Source: Neobacillus novalis NBRC 102450
GTDB lineage: Bacteria; Bacillota; Bacilli; Bacillales; Cytobacillaceae
DNA: 60,822 bases
Direction of reading: 5' to 3'
Assembly (NCBI RefSeq): GCF_001591805.1
Contig: NZ_BCVP01000039.1
Coordinates: forward strand, 1 to 60,822
The position numbers were made by a program, and so were the translations under genes. Shown here piece after piece: positions 25,891-34,146 of the stretch (position 1 is its first letter; each line of letters begins with the position of its first letter). The notes under the pieces are model-generated. The model ran no database searches. It saw only the letters and a list, made by a program, of their open reading frames with translations, and was not told where the DNA came from.

Positions 25891-25965
25891 TGTGAAAGAA
25901 TGCACTTAAAGTAACGGAGGCTTTAGTGAAGAAAGGGTTGCTGCGGCAGCTCTTTTTCTTTTTAC
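25891..25965. repeat. Dispersed ACTTAAAGTAA element with inverted tail
   Basis: GTGAAAGAATGCACTTAAAG followed by TAACGGAGG and a GCTGCGGCAGC hairpin before a T-run. Partial relatives start near 12557, 22677 and 24043. It resembles repeat families scattered through Bacillus cereus-like genomes. The 25612-26180 gap contains no gene I can support. Confidence 0.55.
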
Positions 25966-26180
25966 GATAAGGGTACAGATTTAGTTCCACTAAAAAAATT
26001 AATTTATAGTTAAAATAGATTGTGTATAGCTTAACCACTATTACGGTCCCGAAGGCGAAGAGGAACAAGATGCACTGCAATCTTAATTAATGAGTTTGGG
26101 AGTTCAGGAGAGATTGTGAAGGCTTGCAGTTAAACTAATAATTACCGATCTAACCTAAGGTAAAAGAGGTGAATAATCTT

Positions 26181-26630
26181 TTGACACAATACATTTATCT
26201 AGCCTCACCCCTGAACCTGCCAGAAGGTTCCTATGGCTTAAACCCAGTTTCCCCTGAACAGCCCAATGTATTTGAAACTGAATTGGATTTTGCACATTTG
26301 TCATTTGAAAACAATTATGATAGTGAAACCAAAGTGAGATTTAACTATAGTCCGCATTTCAGTTTCAACTATCAAGTAGCGTGTAGTTATAATTTCCTGT
26401 TTCTAAAAGATTGTTTAAAAGGGAATGCAATCGATGAAAAATGTTTGGGGCTGCTCCATTCATATATTGGCAATGCCCTTCAAGCTAGTGGGATTGTTGA
26501 GTATTTTACTTGTTGGAACGGTGAAGAAGCGCTGCCTATTACGAATAAACGAAGCATTCAGTGGGTGAATATCAAAACACCCTACGATCTTGTGCTAACA
26601 GATCGTGAATTTTGGGAAATTACTTTGTAG
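26181..26630 (+). CDS. Conserved hypothetical Bacillus protein
   Basis: 149 residues from a TTG at 26181 with AAGAGGTGA eight bases upstream; the in-frame GTG at 26169 is part of that site. It starts T-Q-Y-I-Y-L-A-S-P and has N-P-V-S-P-E-Q-P-N-V-F-x-T-E-L-D-F, then F-N-Y-S-P-H-F-S-F, and ends L-T-D-R-E-F-W-E-I-T-L. I remember similar proteins of unknown function in Bacillus genomes, but can assign no domain. It has no signal peptide or membrane segment. Mixed alpha/beta composition suggests a soluble cytoplasmic protein. Confidence 0.65.
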   Translation: MTQYIYLASPLNLPEGSYGLNPVSPEQPNVFETELDFAHLSFENNYDSETKVRFNYSPHFSFNYQVACSYNFLFLKDCLKGNAIDEKCLGLLHSYIGNALQASGIVEYFTCWNGEEALPITNKRSIQWVNIKTPYDLVLTDREFWEITL

Positions 26631-26794
26631 TATGTTTGAAAAGAGGGGATATCAGCTGGTACAAATATATCCAAATGCAGTTGATGAGTGAGAATAAAAC
26701 TGAAATCCCGCATAGGTTTCCAATTCGTCACGAAATTTGTTTAGGAAAATATCCCATTAGTGATCCACTCAAAGAATTGTGCAAATGGGAATGA
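26612..26794 (+). CDS. Possible small ORF overlapping the previous gene's end
   Basis: A 60-residue frame from a TTG inside the end of the preceding gene. Residues from about 14 on (S-W-Y-K-Y-I-Q-M-Q-L-M-S-E-N-K, then H-E-I-C-L-G-K-Y-P-I-S-D-P-L) look protein-like. No ribosome binding site is visible and no family is recognised. It may be the tail of a decayed gene. Confidence 0.3.
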   Translation: MGNYFVVCLKRGDISWYKYIQMQLMSENKTEIPHRFPIRHEICLGKYPISDPLKELCKWE

Positions 26795-27026
26795 GAATAA
26801 CCAGTCGAACCATGAATTCGATCATCACGGACCTCCATTAGCATGACTTTTTATAGTTTCAGTATAACGCCTGTTTATTAATCTCTGATAAACTAATTGT
26901 AAATAAAATGTAAATCATTTATTTGTTGGTTTTTTATTCGGTGATTATGATGAGTTAGGCTATTTGAAAAGGTCTAATCAGTATTTTAGTAATTGGTCTT
27001 TTAAAGGAAAGGGAGGAAAGCCTCTT

Positions 27027-27593
27027 ATGAATGTGATTGAAAAAGCCCTAGAGGTTGCAGGTCGTGCACATGTAAATCAGTGTAGAAAACATACCGATAT
27101 TCCCTATATCACTCATCCGGTTGCAGTTGGGATGATGTTAATGAAAGCAGGGTATGGTGATGATATTGTTGCCGCAGGAATCTTACACGATACAGTTGAA
27201 GATACAACACTTTCATTAGCAGATATTGAACGGGAATTTGGCCCTACAATCGCTAGTATTGTAGAAGGATGCTCAGAACCTGATAAAACATTATCTTGGG
27301 AGAAAAGAAAGCAGCATACGATTGAGTTTCTAAAGACTGCCCCAGAAGATATCAGAGTTGTTGCCTGTGCTGATAAATTACATAATTTAAAGTCCATCAT
27401 GAACGACTATGAACAAATCGGTGATATGGTCTGGGAAAGGTTTAATCGTGGTAAAGTGGATCAGGAATGGTACTACCGGAACGTGGCTGCAAGTGTGGGT
27501 TACCAGTCAAACTTTAAGTTGTTAGATGAGTTAAAGATTGAAATAGATCGATTGTTTAGCCCTAACGATAGAGAAATCCAAAAACAGCAATGA
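27027..27593 (+). CDS. HD-domain hydrolase, MESH1-like small alarmone hydrolase
   Basis: 188 residues from the ATG at 27027 with GGGAGG upstream; the longer frame from 26964 lacks a site. The fold is the HD hydrolase domain of RelA/SpoT proteins standing alone, as in MESH1 and bacterial SAH enzymes that hydrolyse (p)ppGpp to GDP/GTP and pyrophosphate. Visible metal and catalytic marks are Y-I-T-H30-P, A-G-I-L-H54-D55-T-V-E58-D59, and A-D116-K-L-H-N-L. No synthetase or regulatory domain is present. Related HD proteins hydrolyse other phosphorylated nucleotides, so ppGpp is likely but unproven. A degenerate copy of its N-terminus lies at 29272. Confidence 0.82.
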   Translation: MNVIEKALEVAGRAHVNQCRKHTDIPYITHPVAVGMMLMKAGYGDDIVAAGILHDTVEDTTLSLADIEREFGPTIASIVEGCSEPDKTLSWEKRKQHTIEFLKTAPEDIRVVACADKLHNLKSIMNDYEQIGDMVWERFNRGKVDQEWYYRNVAASVGYQSNFKLLDELKIEIDRLFSPNDREIQKQQ

Positions 27594-27642
27594 GAAGTAG
27601 ATTCCCTTATATCTAGATAATTGAGACTGGGAGGTCAAAGGA

Positions 27643-27909
27643 ATGGGCGGATGGGTTATAGTCTTTTTCATTTCATTTTTTGTTCTTTATGGCTTTTACG
27701 CAATTAATTTATATCTGCCGAAAAAGAAAAATCTAAAATATGTAATCTCTCTCTGCTTCTTAATCATTGGTTTACTAGGATGGCTGTATATTTGGATTGG
27801 CTCGGGCTGGTTAATGACTGGCATTATTAGTACGGGCTTTTTAGTGTTATCGGCCATCTCTGTTTTAGTTGCTTTGCTGTTGGATTTAGGTTCAAAGTTA
27901 AAAAATTAA
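27643..27909 (+). CDS. Small three-helix membrane protein (YesK-like)
   Basis: 88 residues, ATG with GGGAGGTCAAAGGA just upstream. Hydropathy by eye gives three transmembrane stretches: about 5-22, 34-55 and 58-80. A short basic loop (P-K-K-K-N-L-K) follows the first, and the tail ends L-D-L-G-S-K-L-K. The arrangement resembles YesK-like Bacillus membrane proteins of unknown function. It is 49 bases after the HD hydrolase gene and could share its transcript. A GGTGCC palindrome follows directly and may terminate it. Confidence 0.6.
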   Translation: MGGWVIVFFISFFVLYGFYAINLYLPKKKNLKYVISLCFLIIGLLGWLYIWIGSGWLMTGIISTGFLVLSAISVLVALLLDLGSKLKN

Positions 27910-27913
27910 TATT

Positions 27914-27960
27914 GGTGCCTGTCCCCCAATGAAGTAACGCGCTTAATACACGGGGCAGGC
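27914..27960. repeat. Dispersed GGTGCC palindrome
   Basis: GGTGCCTGTCCCCC paired imperfectly with CGGGGCAGGC and a central TAACGCG/CGCTTA part. Same family as 2265-2316. Confidence 0.65.
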
Positions 27961-28042
27961 AGATGATTCTTTTGATTAACATACTGAATAAAATCCATAA
28001 CAACGATATTCTTTCGAAAAAACCTCGCTGTAAGATACTTGA

Positions 28043-28705
28043 TCATCGTACTGCCGTCATATAACTGTTATATAAGTTAGAACACTCTTTCATACATTCA
28101 AGATATAGACCACTTATTTTTTCATTAGGGCATAATTTAAGATAACTTTCGGTTTCTAATATGGATATGAGGGGTTTCATTTCAACATAATACTCAAAAT
28201 GCTGTTTGGCAGTTAAAATCTTTTTATATTTTTCTAGGATTTTTAGATAGGAACGATCAATCAAACGGTATTCACATTTCGCTAATTCAGCACGATAAAA
28301 GCTATTCATTTCACTTTCAAAAACGTTTTCTTTATTAGTATTTTCTCCGCAAAAAATCTGGGTTCCTGCAGAGTAGTAAAGATATTCACCATTTTTATAA
28401 TGCCTTTTCTCGATGCGGAACCTATGCCAGTTTCTGACCTCCTGAAAACGCGCACCTAATGCACTTGTTTTGTTGGAAATGATGTTTGGATTAAGGTTTA
28501 ATAAATGTTGAAAGATTTGAACATTTGTTTCCCTTTCAGAAAGACTTGTAATCGAACACCAACATAGATAGTTGTTGTCTAATTCTCCAATAATACAAAC
28601 TTCTTTTCCAGCGCTGATATAGATGTCAAAATAAATGGATTTATCGTCAATTTTATAATTAGGCGTTAAACTTTTATTTTTAGTAACCAAGTTATATTTT
28701 TCCAT
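28043..28705 (-). CDS. Hypothetical protein
   Basis: 220 residues, ATG behind AAGGAT on the minus strand. The N-terminal 100 residues look beta-rich (Y-F-D-I-Y-I-S-A-G-K-E-V-C-I-I-G-E-L-D). The C-terminal half is helical with many aromatic and charged residues (Y-R-A-E-L-A-K-C-E-Y-R-L-I-D-R). It has no signal peptide or transmembrane helix. No family recognised. Codon use matches its neighbours, so it is probably a real gene, and it lies alone among degenerate fragments. Confidence 0.55.
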   Translation of the reverse strand: MEKYNLVTKNKSLTPNYKIDDKSIYFDIYISAGKEVCIIGELDNNYLCWCSITSLSERETNVQIFQHLLNLNPNIISNKTSALGARFQEVRNWHRFRIEKRHYKNGEYLYYSAGTQIFCGENTNKENVFESEMNSFYRAELAKCEYRLIDRSYLKILEKYKKILTAKQHFEYYVEMKPLISILETESYLKLCPNEKISGLYLECMKECSNLYNSYMTAVR

Positions 28706-28790
28706 ATGATGGATTTATCCTTTCCATTCAGACTTCTCGAACATTGCCTATAATTATAACATTACCTTTTGTAACATGACGTTTAATTGA

Positions 28791-29093
28791 CCGATTTTTG
28801 AAGGCTATTGGCTGCCAAAAGTTAAGTTTAATTTAGCTCCGAGTACAACCCTTTCACATGTTAATCGGGATTTATTATTTGTTATTAGGAAAAAGGTCAG
28901 GGTTGCAGGAAATTGGATGAAAAAGGCGAATGTAATAGGAGCATTTAGAAGCGATGAAATGCAAGATTTACTAGCTGACAAAGGATTAAAATCTAATAGT
29001 GATATAGAATTTGATTGGGAAGACGAAGATGATTTAGCGGAGATGTTCCCAACACTATGGGAGCATTTTGGAGAAGAACCATTGGGTTATTAA
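28791..29093 (+). pseudogene. C-terminal fragment of an unrecognised protein
   Basis: An open frame of 100 residues that starts immediately after an in-frame stop at 28788 with no start codon or ribosome binding site until an ATG at 28917. It reads E-G-Y-W-L-P-K, then H-V-N-R-D-L-L-F-V-I-R-K-K, and ends W-E-H-F-G-E-E-P-L-G-Y, with a strongly acidic stretch (D-W-E-D-E-D-D) before the end. It looks like the tail of a gene that lost its front. If translated from 28917 it would give 58 residues. No family recognised. Confidence 0.4.
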
Positions 29094-29271
29094 GATAATA
29101 AGAAATGAATTTTAAGCTGTCAATCGATCATAGATGTTAGATCGTCAAAATTTCAACCGCTATCTTCTATGAGCGGTTTTTCTATTGGAAAATAATATGC
29201 TAAGCAATAACAAAAAATAGAATTTCATTTTAGAAAAAATCCTTTGAAAATGATTAAGGTCAACTAAAACA

Positions 29272-29334
29272 AATGTGATTGAAAAAGCCCTACAGATTGC
29301 AAGCAAAGCTCATTCTAAAAAACTGGATGGATAG
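29272..29334 (+). pseudogene. Fragment of an HD hydrolase N-terminus
   Basis: Twenty codons encode N-V-I-E-K-A-L-Q-I-A-S-K-A-H-S-K-K-L-D-G before a stop. They match the first residues of the small alarmone hydrolase at 27027 (N-V-I-E-K-A-L-E-V-A-G-R-A-H). It is a truncated second copy. Downstream, to about 29461, two shifted frames (K-Y-L-D-I-Y-L-Y-W-F, then G-K-H-L-S-F-E-K-Q-V-E-Q-M-L) could be a transposase tail, but this is weak. Confidence 0.5.
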
Positions 29335-29461
29335 ATTCCAAGATGTAGCAACTAAATATCTTGATATTTATCTATATTGGTTCAGTGGCTAGAAATGGTA
29401 AGCATTTATCCTTTGAAAAACAAGTTGAACAAATGCTTATTTCTGCCTGCAAAAAATCAAA

Positions 29462-30055
29462 CTATAATGATGGGGACTGACCATTTTTTTCGTTAAAAGA
29501 TTTATGATCGAATTTTATTCCTGTTAAAATCAATCCCGCCCCTGTAAAAATTGCCCCAAGGACTTCAATTATGGCCTGAAAAATACCTGCGACACTCGCT
29601 GCTGCAAACACGATAGTGCCGATTAACAGAAGGCAGCCCGAGTAGGCTGGCAGCACTTTACTGCGAATAATGGTAATTCCAAATAGAATCATACCTAAAA
29701 CAAATAAGAGCGGACCAAATAAAAAGGACGGTTCGGTAAGGGGTGTGTTGAAAACAGGACTGGCTTTTTCCATGAATGCCTGAGCTATTTCTACGTAGAC
29801 AATCGATGTGACAATAATATTGCCAATAATCCCAAAAAGCATGGCCAAAAATCCCAAGATTCCATTGTTCTCACCAAGAAAGAAGTACAGGCTAAAAAAA
29901 GCAAAGACCAAAAGCAAATGAGCAAAAAAGACGAGTAGATTTCCGAAACTGGTACCAAATTCGCCTGCTCCGAAATTGAAAGAATGGGCAAAGATAAGGA
30001 GAATTCCTGAAAGAATGGAGGTGAATTTTCCTAGCCTTGCAATGGACTGAGTCAT
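29462..30055 (-). CDS. Six-helix integral membrane protein (DUF4386-like)
   Basis: 197 residues, ATG with AAGGAGTGA upstream. Six hydrophobic helices are visible, roughly at 10-28, 36-60, 64-92, 110-128, 136-158 and 160-180, with a hydrophilic tail (D-H-K-S-F-N-E-K-N-G). Helix boundaries and the small-residue pattern resemble DUF4386-type membrane proteins of Bacilli. Function is unknown. It is transcribed alone. The 30056-30464 gap upstream holds a GGTGCC half repeat near 30284 and the MarR terminator. Confidence 0.6.
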   Translation of the reverse strand: MTQSIARLGKFTSILSGILLIFAHSFNFGAGEFGTSFGNLLVFFAHLLLVFAFFSLYFFLGENNGILGFLAMLFGIIGNIIVTSIVYVEIAQAFMEKASPVFNTPLTEPSFLFGPLLFVLGMILFGITIIRSKVLPAYSGCLLLIGTIVFAAASVAGIFQAIIEVLGAIFTGAGLILTGIKFDHKSFNEKNGQSPSL

Positions 30056-30397
30056 AGTTTCACTCCTTTGACATTTGTAAAGAAAAGATTGGCGTTGGTC
30101 GAGTGTTCCTGTTCATTCACATGCCAGTGGGTCACCATGGGTCACGACCATTAAGGCAACTCCTTTTGAATTGACTTTTCAGAGTTTAAGTATATATGTA
30201 CTTTATTAACTTTTAGTATTTGAAGTGTAAATAATTGGTCAATTTTTAAGAAGATGGAGTTTTATGCTTGGTAATAAGGGTCAGGCACCTTTTTGGTTTT
30301 ATTTTACTGAAAATCCATTCTACAATAATTCCTATCCAAACGAATTGAAAAACATTTTTTAGATTCAAAAATTGACCGCGATAAAAATGAATACTTA

Positions 30398-30446
30398 AAC
30401 ACCCTCAATTGATTAGTTGTAAACAATTTTCATTTGAGGATGCTAT
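30398..30446 (-). terminator. Possible terminator of the marR gene
   Basis: Arms CATCCTCAA and TTGAGGGTG on the minus strand with a loop of about 28 bases; the T-run after it is weak. Confidence 0.4.
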
Positions 30447-30464
30447 TTTCTTGTAATTTCATAT

Positions 30465-30896
30465 CTATTTATAAAATAGTTTTGTCTGAAGAATATCCAG
30501 GGCGCGTTCAATATCCTCTAAATCTTCTTTCGAAGCATTTTGTATTCGATTTTGGAAGCGAGATTCTACACATGCAAAGGCTTCGTTCATCATGATTTCT
30601 CCATCTTTAGAGAGACGAATGTATTGTTTTCGTCGATCTTCGGTATCACTTATCTTTTCAATTAAATTTTTTTCGCTTAATTTTTTCACCTCACGACTAG
30701 TATTTGGCATCGATATATGCTGACAATCACTAATATCACTAAGGGTAACAGGCTGACTGACGGTTATATACTCAAGAATGCTATATTGAACTGGAGTGAT
30801 GGAATCAGATTTGGCATTTTGTGTTAATTCATGTGTCACACGATGAACTGAAGTTGTAAAAGACACACATTTAAAAAAAAGAGCTTTTTTGTCCAT
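30465..30896 (-). CDS. MarR-family transcriptional regulator
   Basis: 143 residues from the ATG at 30896 with AAGAGGTGA five bases upstream; the GTG at 30905 overlaps that site. MarR proteins are winged-helix dimers, usually repressors released by phenolic or oxidising ligands. The wHTH is clear: T-P-V-Q-Y-S-I-L-E-Y-I, L-S-D-I-S-D ... M-P-N-T-S-R-E-V-K-K-L, and the wing D-T-E-D-R-R-K-Q-Y-I-R-L-S-K-D-G. Cysteines occur near residues 10 and 58. It diverges from a flavodoxin-fold oxidoreductase across a spacer with two palindromes, so it likely represses both. Confidence 0.92.
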   Translation of the reverse strand: MDKKALFFKCVSFTTSVHRVTHELTQNAKSDSITPVQYSILEYITVSQPVTLSDISDCQHISMPNTSREVKKLSEKNLIEKISDTEDRRKQYIRLSKDGEIMMNEAFACVESRFQNRIQNASKEDLEDIERALDILQTKLFYK

Positions 30897-30918
30897 ATTG
30901 CTCACCTCTTATTAAGAA

Positions 30919-30999
30919 GATAACAAATTTGTTATCATAATACAATTATCATTTGACAATAAAAAAGAGCGGTGTTATGATTTTGTTATCAAATGATAA
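30919..30999. promoter_or_regulatory. Divergent promoter with two MarR-type operators
   Basis: An 18-base perfect palindrome GATAACAAATTTGTTATC lies at 30919-30936, next to the marR start. A second, TTATCA-AA-TGATAA at 30986-30999, sits just after a promoter for the oxidoreductase: TTGACA at 30953 and TATGAT at 30976 with 17-base spacing. Binding there would block transcription in both directions. Confidence 0.8.
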
Positions 31000-31015
31000 G
31001 TAATGGGGGTGGGTT

Positions 31016-31603
31016 ATGAAAATCCTGGTTATTTACACGCATCCTAATCACAAAAGTTTATGTTACGCATTTTTAGAAAAGATTATCAAAGGAAGTAATG
31101 AAAATCCTAACATAAAGGAGTTACAGGTCTTAGATTTGTATGAAGAAGGCTTTAATCCGCTCCTAGTGTTTAATGAGAATAAACGAAGACGTGATATGTA
31201 TTGTGATCCTCACCTTGAAAAATATAGAAAGCAAATTTCTTGGGCTGACAAGATTGTCTTTGTCTATCCAATCTGGTGGGGAAGACCTCCAGCAATGCTG
31301 ATGGGGTACATTGATCAATTATTTGCAGCAAATTTTGCCTACAAAGATAAAAAGGGGCTTCTGCCAGAAGGATTATTGAAAGGGAAATCAGTTGTATGTG
31401 TGTCTACTATGAAGGGACCTACAAAATATCCACTTTTCTGGTTAAATAATTCGCATAAAATATTGATGAAAAAAGCCTTATTTAATTTTGTAGGGATCAA
31501 AAAAGTGAAGTTTTTTGAATTTGGTAACATGGAAAGTCCGATGGGAAAACAAACAAAAAAACTAGAAAAAATTTATTTTTATTTTAAAAAAGTAGACCGT
31601 TAA
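31016..31603 (+). CDS. NAD(P)H-dependent quinone oxidoreductase (flavodoxin-like fold)
   Basis: 195 residues, ATG with GGGGGTGGGT upstream. The KefF/YwrO/MdaB-type fold is shown by I-L-V-I-Y-T-H-P-N-H-K-S at the N-terminus (FMN loop) and V-F-V-Y-P-I-W-W-G-R-P-P-A-M-L-M-G-Y-I-D at about 80-99, the classical quinone-reductase signature. Such enzymes perform two-electron quinone reduction. Regulation by the divergent MarR gene through the TTATCA palindrome is likely. It is the sole gene in the unit and is followed by a GGTGCC palindrome that may stop transcription. Confidence 0.9.
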   Translation: MKILVIYTHPNHKSLCYAFLEKIIKGSNENPNIKELQVLDLYEEGFNPLLVFNENKRRRDMYCDPHLEKYRKQISWADKIVFVYPIWWGRPPAMLMGYIDQLFAANFAYKDKKGLLPEGLLKGKSVVCVSTMKGPTKYPLFWLNNSHKILMKKALFNFVGIKKVKFFEFGNMESPMGKQTKKLEKIYFYFKKVDR

Positions 31604-31688
31604 GCAACATTATTGTTTCTCTATTGTTAGATGTGAATGAATTTTTTCTTAGTCCTTTTCACTAGTAATAAAACAGCGATCAAATATT

Positions 31689-31740
31689 GGTGCCTGTCCC
31701 CCGGTGCAGTAATGCTTTAACATACTGGGGGTCAGGCACC
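31689..31740. repeat. Dispersed GGTGCC palindrome, full copy
   Basis: GGTGCCTGTCCCCCGG ... CTGGGGGTCAGGCACC with a central GTAATGCTTTAACATAC. It lies between convergent genes, where it could end both transcripts. Confidence 0.8.
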
Positions 31741-31780
31741 ACTTCCTGACCCCATTTTACATAATCTTGGTGGTACCCCA

Positions 31781-33085
31781 TTAAGATACCTTTAAGCCTT
31801 GAGAAGGTTGGCTTTGCTTTAACGGTTTAGAGACATTAAAGACGATATTTAGAAAAATGGCCGTAAAACTGCCAGCAACAATCCCGCTGCTTGTTAGGAT
31901 TTTAATACTGTCTGGCAACTGTGCAAATAGATTTGGAACCGTTGTGACACCTAAACCGACACCAACAGAGCAAGCGATGATCAAGAGGTTTTCTTGAGAT
32001 GAAAAATCAACTTTGCTAAGCATTTTTATTCCGGAAGCAATCACCATCCCAAACATAGCCACCATCGCACCGCCGAGTACGGAGGTAGGAATTATGGTTG
32101 TTAAGGCAGCAATTTTTGGAACAAATCCAAGAAGAATCAATATGCCAGCTGTTGTATAAATGACCTTTTTGTCTTTCACGCCTGAAAACTGGACAAGTCC
32201 GACATTTTGCGAATAGGTGGTATAAGGGAATGAATTAAATACGGCTCCAATGACACTAGCCAGACCTTCGGAACGATAGCCTCTTACCAAGTCTTTTTCC
32301 GTAAGTTTCCTCCCAGTAATATCACTTAAAGCAAAATAGACACCTGATGATTCTACGAGACTCACCATCGCTACAAGAGTCATGGTAATGATCGGAGCCA
32401 GCTCAAATGATGGTGTGGCAAAATGGAAAGGGGTTACCATATGGAACCAGGAAGCCTCACCGACTGAAGAAAAGTTAACTTTTCCCATAAAAAAAGCTAC
32501 ACTTGTTCCAGCCATCAATCCTAAAAGAATAGATATCGCGCGAATAAAGCCTTTAAAAATTCGGTAAAGGATAATAATGAATAATAATGTCCCAAATGCA
32601 AGCGTAATATTGGTAATGGAACCGAAATCAAGGCTGCCTTGACCCCCAGCAACGTTATTCATAGCGACTGGAATCAGTGTTGTTCCAATGATGGTTACGA
32701 CAGATCCGGTAACGACTGGCGGAAAGAAACGGATCATCTTACCAAAGAAAGTCGCAATGAGCATAACAATGATTCCAGAAACCAGTATCGATCCATAGAT
32801 AGCGGAAAGACCATACTGTCCTCCAATCGCAATGATCGGCCCCACAGCGGTAAACGTACAGCCCAACACGATGGGCAGTCCAATACCGAAATAACGGTTT
32901 TGCCATACTTGTAGTAATGTAGCGATTCCACTTGTCAGAATATCAAGTGAGACTAAATAGGCTAATTGTTTACTAGAAAGACCAAGTGCCCCGCCGATAA
33001 TAAGAGGAACGATGACGGCCCCTGCATACATCGCTAATACATGCTGAATCCCTAAAGAGGTGGTTTTCAATGGATGTTGTTTCAT
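31781..33085 (-). CDS. pbuX: Xanthine permease
   Basis: 434 residues; the ATG overlaps the xpt stop as TAATG, so the two genes are translationally coupled. PbuX is a nucleobase/cation symporter of the NAT/NCS2 family. Family marks are L-G-I-Q-H-V-L-A-M-Y-A-G near residue 12, many transmembrane helices, and the signature F-N-S-F-P-Y-T-T-Y-S-Q-N-V-G-L-V around position 275. The pair with xpt and the guanine riboswitch upstream is the standard Bacillus arrangement for salvage of xanthine. Confidence 0.95.
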   Translation of the reverse strand: MKQHPLKTTSLGIQHVLAMYAGAVIVPLIIGGALGLSSKQLAYLVSLDILTSGIATLLQVWQNRYFGIGLPIVLGCTFTAVGPIIAIGGQYGLSAIYGSILVSGIIVMLIATFFGKMIRFFPPVVTGSVVTIIGTTLIPVAMNNVAGGQGSLDFGSITNITLAFGTLLFIIILYRIFKGFIRAISILLGLMAGTSVAFFMGKVNFSSVGEASWFHMVTPFHFATPSFELAPIITMTLVAMVSLVESSGVYFALSDITGRKLTEKDLVRGYRSEGLASVIGAVFNSFPYTTYSQNVGLVQFSGVKDKKVIYTTAGILILLGFVPKIAALTTIIPTSVLGGAMVAMFGMVIASGIKMLSKVDFSSQENLLIIACSVGVGLGVTTVPNLFAQLPDSIKILTSSGIVAGSFTAIFLNIVFNVSKPLKQSQPSQGLKVS

Positions 33086-33678
33086 TAGACTAACTCCTCC
33101 ACTTTTTCATTGATAAAGGTGACTTCTCCATTTTCTAAAGAGGCAATTCTTGCTATGGATTCAACCCTAATCCCTTGTTTCGTTAATAGTTGAGCTCCTG
33201 GTTGGAAAGACTTTTCAATCACGATGCCAATCCCTTTAACCTTGGCACCGCTTTGTTGAACGATTTCTACTAAACCAAGAGCTGCTTGTCCATTTGCAAG
33301 GAAATCATCTATGATTAGCACACGATCTTCTTTATTTACATATTTTTTTGAAATAGAGATTTCGTTTGTTTCATTCTTGGTAAAAGAATGAACACTTGCT
33401 GTCAGTAAATCTCCATTAAGTGTTAAGGATTTTCTTTTTCGAGCAAATACAACCGGAACCTTTAAAAATAAACCAGCCATTACCGCAGGTGCAATCCCCG
33501 ATGATTCAATCGTTACGATTTTCGTAACTCCATCATTCGCAAATCGTTCTGCAAACTCTTTTCCAATTTCGAGCATTAAGTTGGGATCAATTTGGTGGTT
33601 TAAAAACGAATCGACCTTTAATACATGCTCTGACAGTACTTTTCCGTCCTTTTTAATTCTTTTTTCTAAAAAGTTCAT
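33085..33678 (-). CDS. xpt: Xanthine phosphoribosyltransferase
   Basis: 197 residues, ATG behind AGGGGGAAAC. The enzyme adds the ribose-phosphate of PRPP to xanthine, giving XMP. The PRPP-binding motif is V120-L-I-I-D-D-F-L-A-N-G-Q-A-A around 120-133. I-V-T-I-E-S-S-G-I-A-P-A and V-V-F-A-R-K-R-K-S-L-T-L are the usual Xpt blocks. It is the first gene of the xpt-pbuX operon, read after a purine riboswitch with a terminator. Confidence 0.96.
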   Translation of the reverse strand: MNFLEKRIKKDGKVLSEHVLKVDSFLNHQIDPNLMLEIGKEFAERFANDGVTKIVTIESSGIAPAVMAGLFLKVPVVFARKRKSLTLNGDLLTASVHSFTKNETNEISISKKYVNKEDRVLIIDDFLANGQAALGLVEIVQQSGAKVKGIGIVIEKSFQPGAQLLTKQGIRVESIARIASLENGEVTFINEKVEELV

Positions 33679-33703
33679 TGTGTAGTTTCCCCCTAATGAA
33701 AAT

Positions 33704-33891
33704 TAAAAAGCCCAAAGATCATCGCTCACTTCAATAATCGAGTGAGGCAATGACCTTTGGGCTAAATGTCCAAAAGGAAATAGAAAAAGTGCACGATTAA
33801 CCTGTGCATTTTTCTCATTACCCACTCATAGTCAGATTATTTACGGTAATCCGGTAGAAACTTGCAGGCCATATTCCTGCGATTATATGAG
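33704..33891 (-). promoter_or_regulatory. Guanine (purine) riboswitch with terminator, xpt leader
   Basis: The aptamer lies at 33825-33891 on the minus strand. P1 is CTCATA/TATGAG, with the core ATAATCGC, ATATGGCCTGCAAGTTTCTA and CCGGATTACCGTAAAT. The specificity nucleotide is C in TGACTATG, so guanine/hypoxanthine rather than adenine is sensed. Downstream, arms AGCCCAAAG.TCAT... and ATGATCTTTGGGCT (33709-33763), followed by TTTTT, form the terminator that purine binding would favour. Confidence 0.95.
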
Positions 33892-34146
33892 CGAAGTCTT
33901 ATAAATATATGTTCACATTATAGCATGTTGACACAGTAATTCAACCCTAAATTTCAAAAAAAGCGAACATTAATTCATACAATGTAAAGATTGTTCGTCT
34001 TTTTAGAACGCTTTCATTAGATAAAGTGCATTGACTGTAGGTCAGGCACCACTTTTTGAAGACTCTTTTTCTAGTAATAACATTTGAAGAAGACTGGCAA
34101 AAAGAATAAACTTGAATTATCTGAAAAGAGAGAGCGAGGATTCCAA

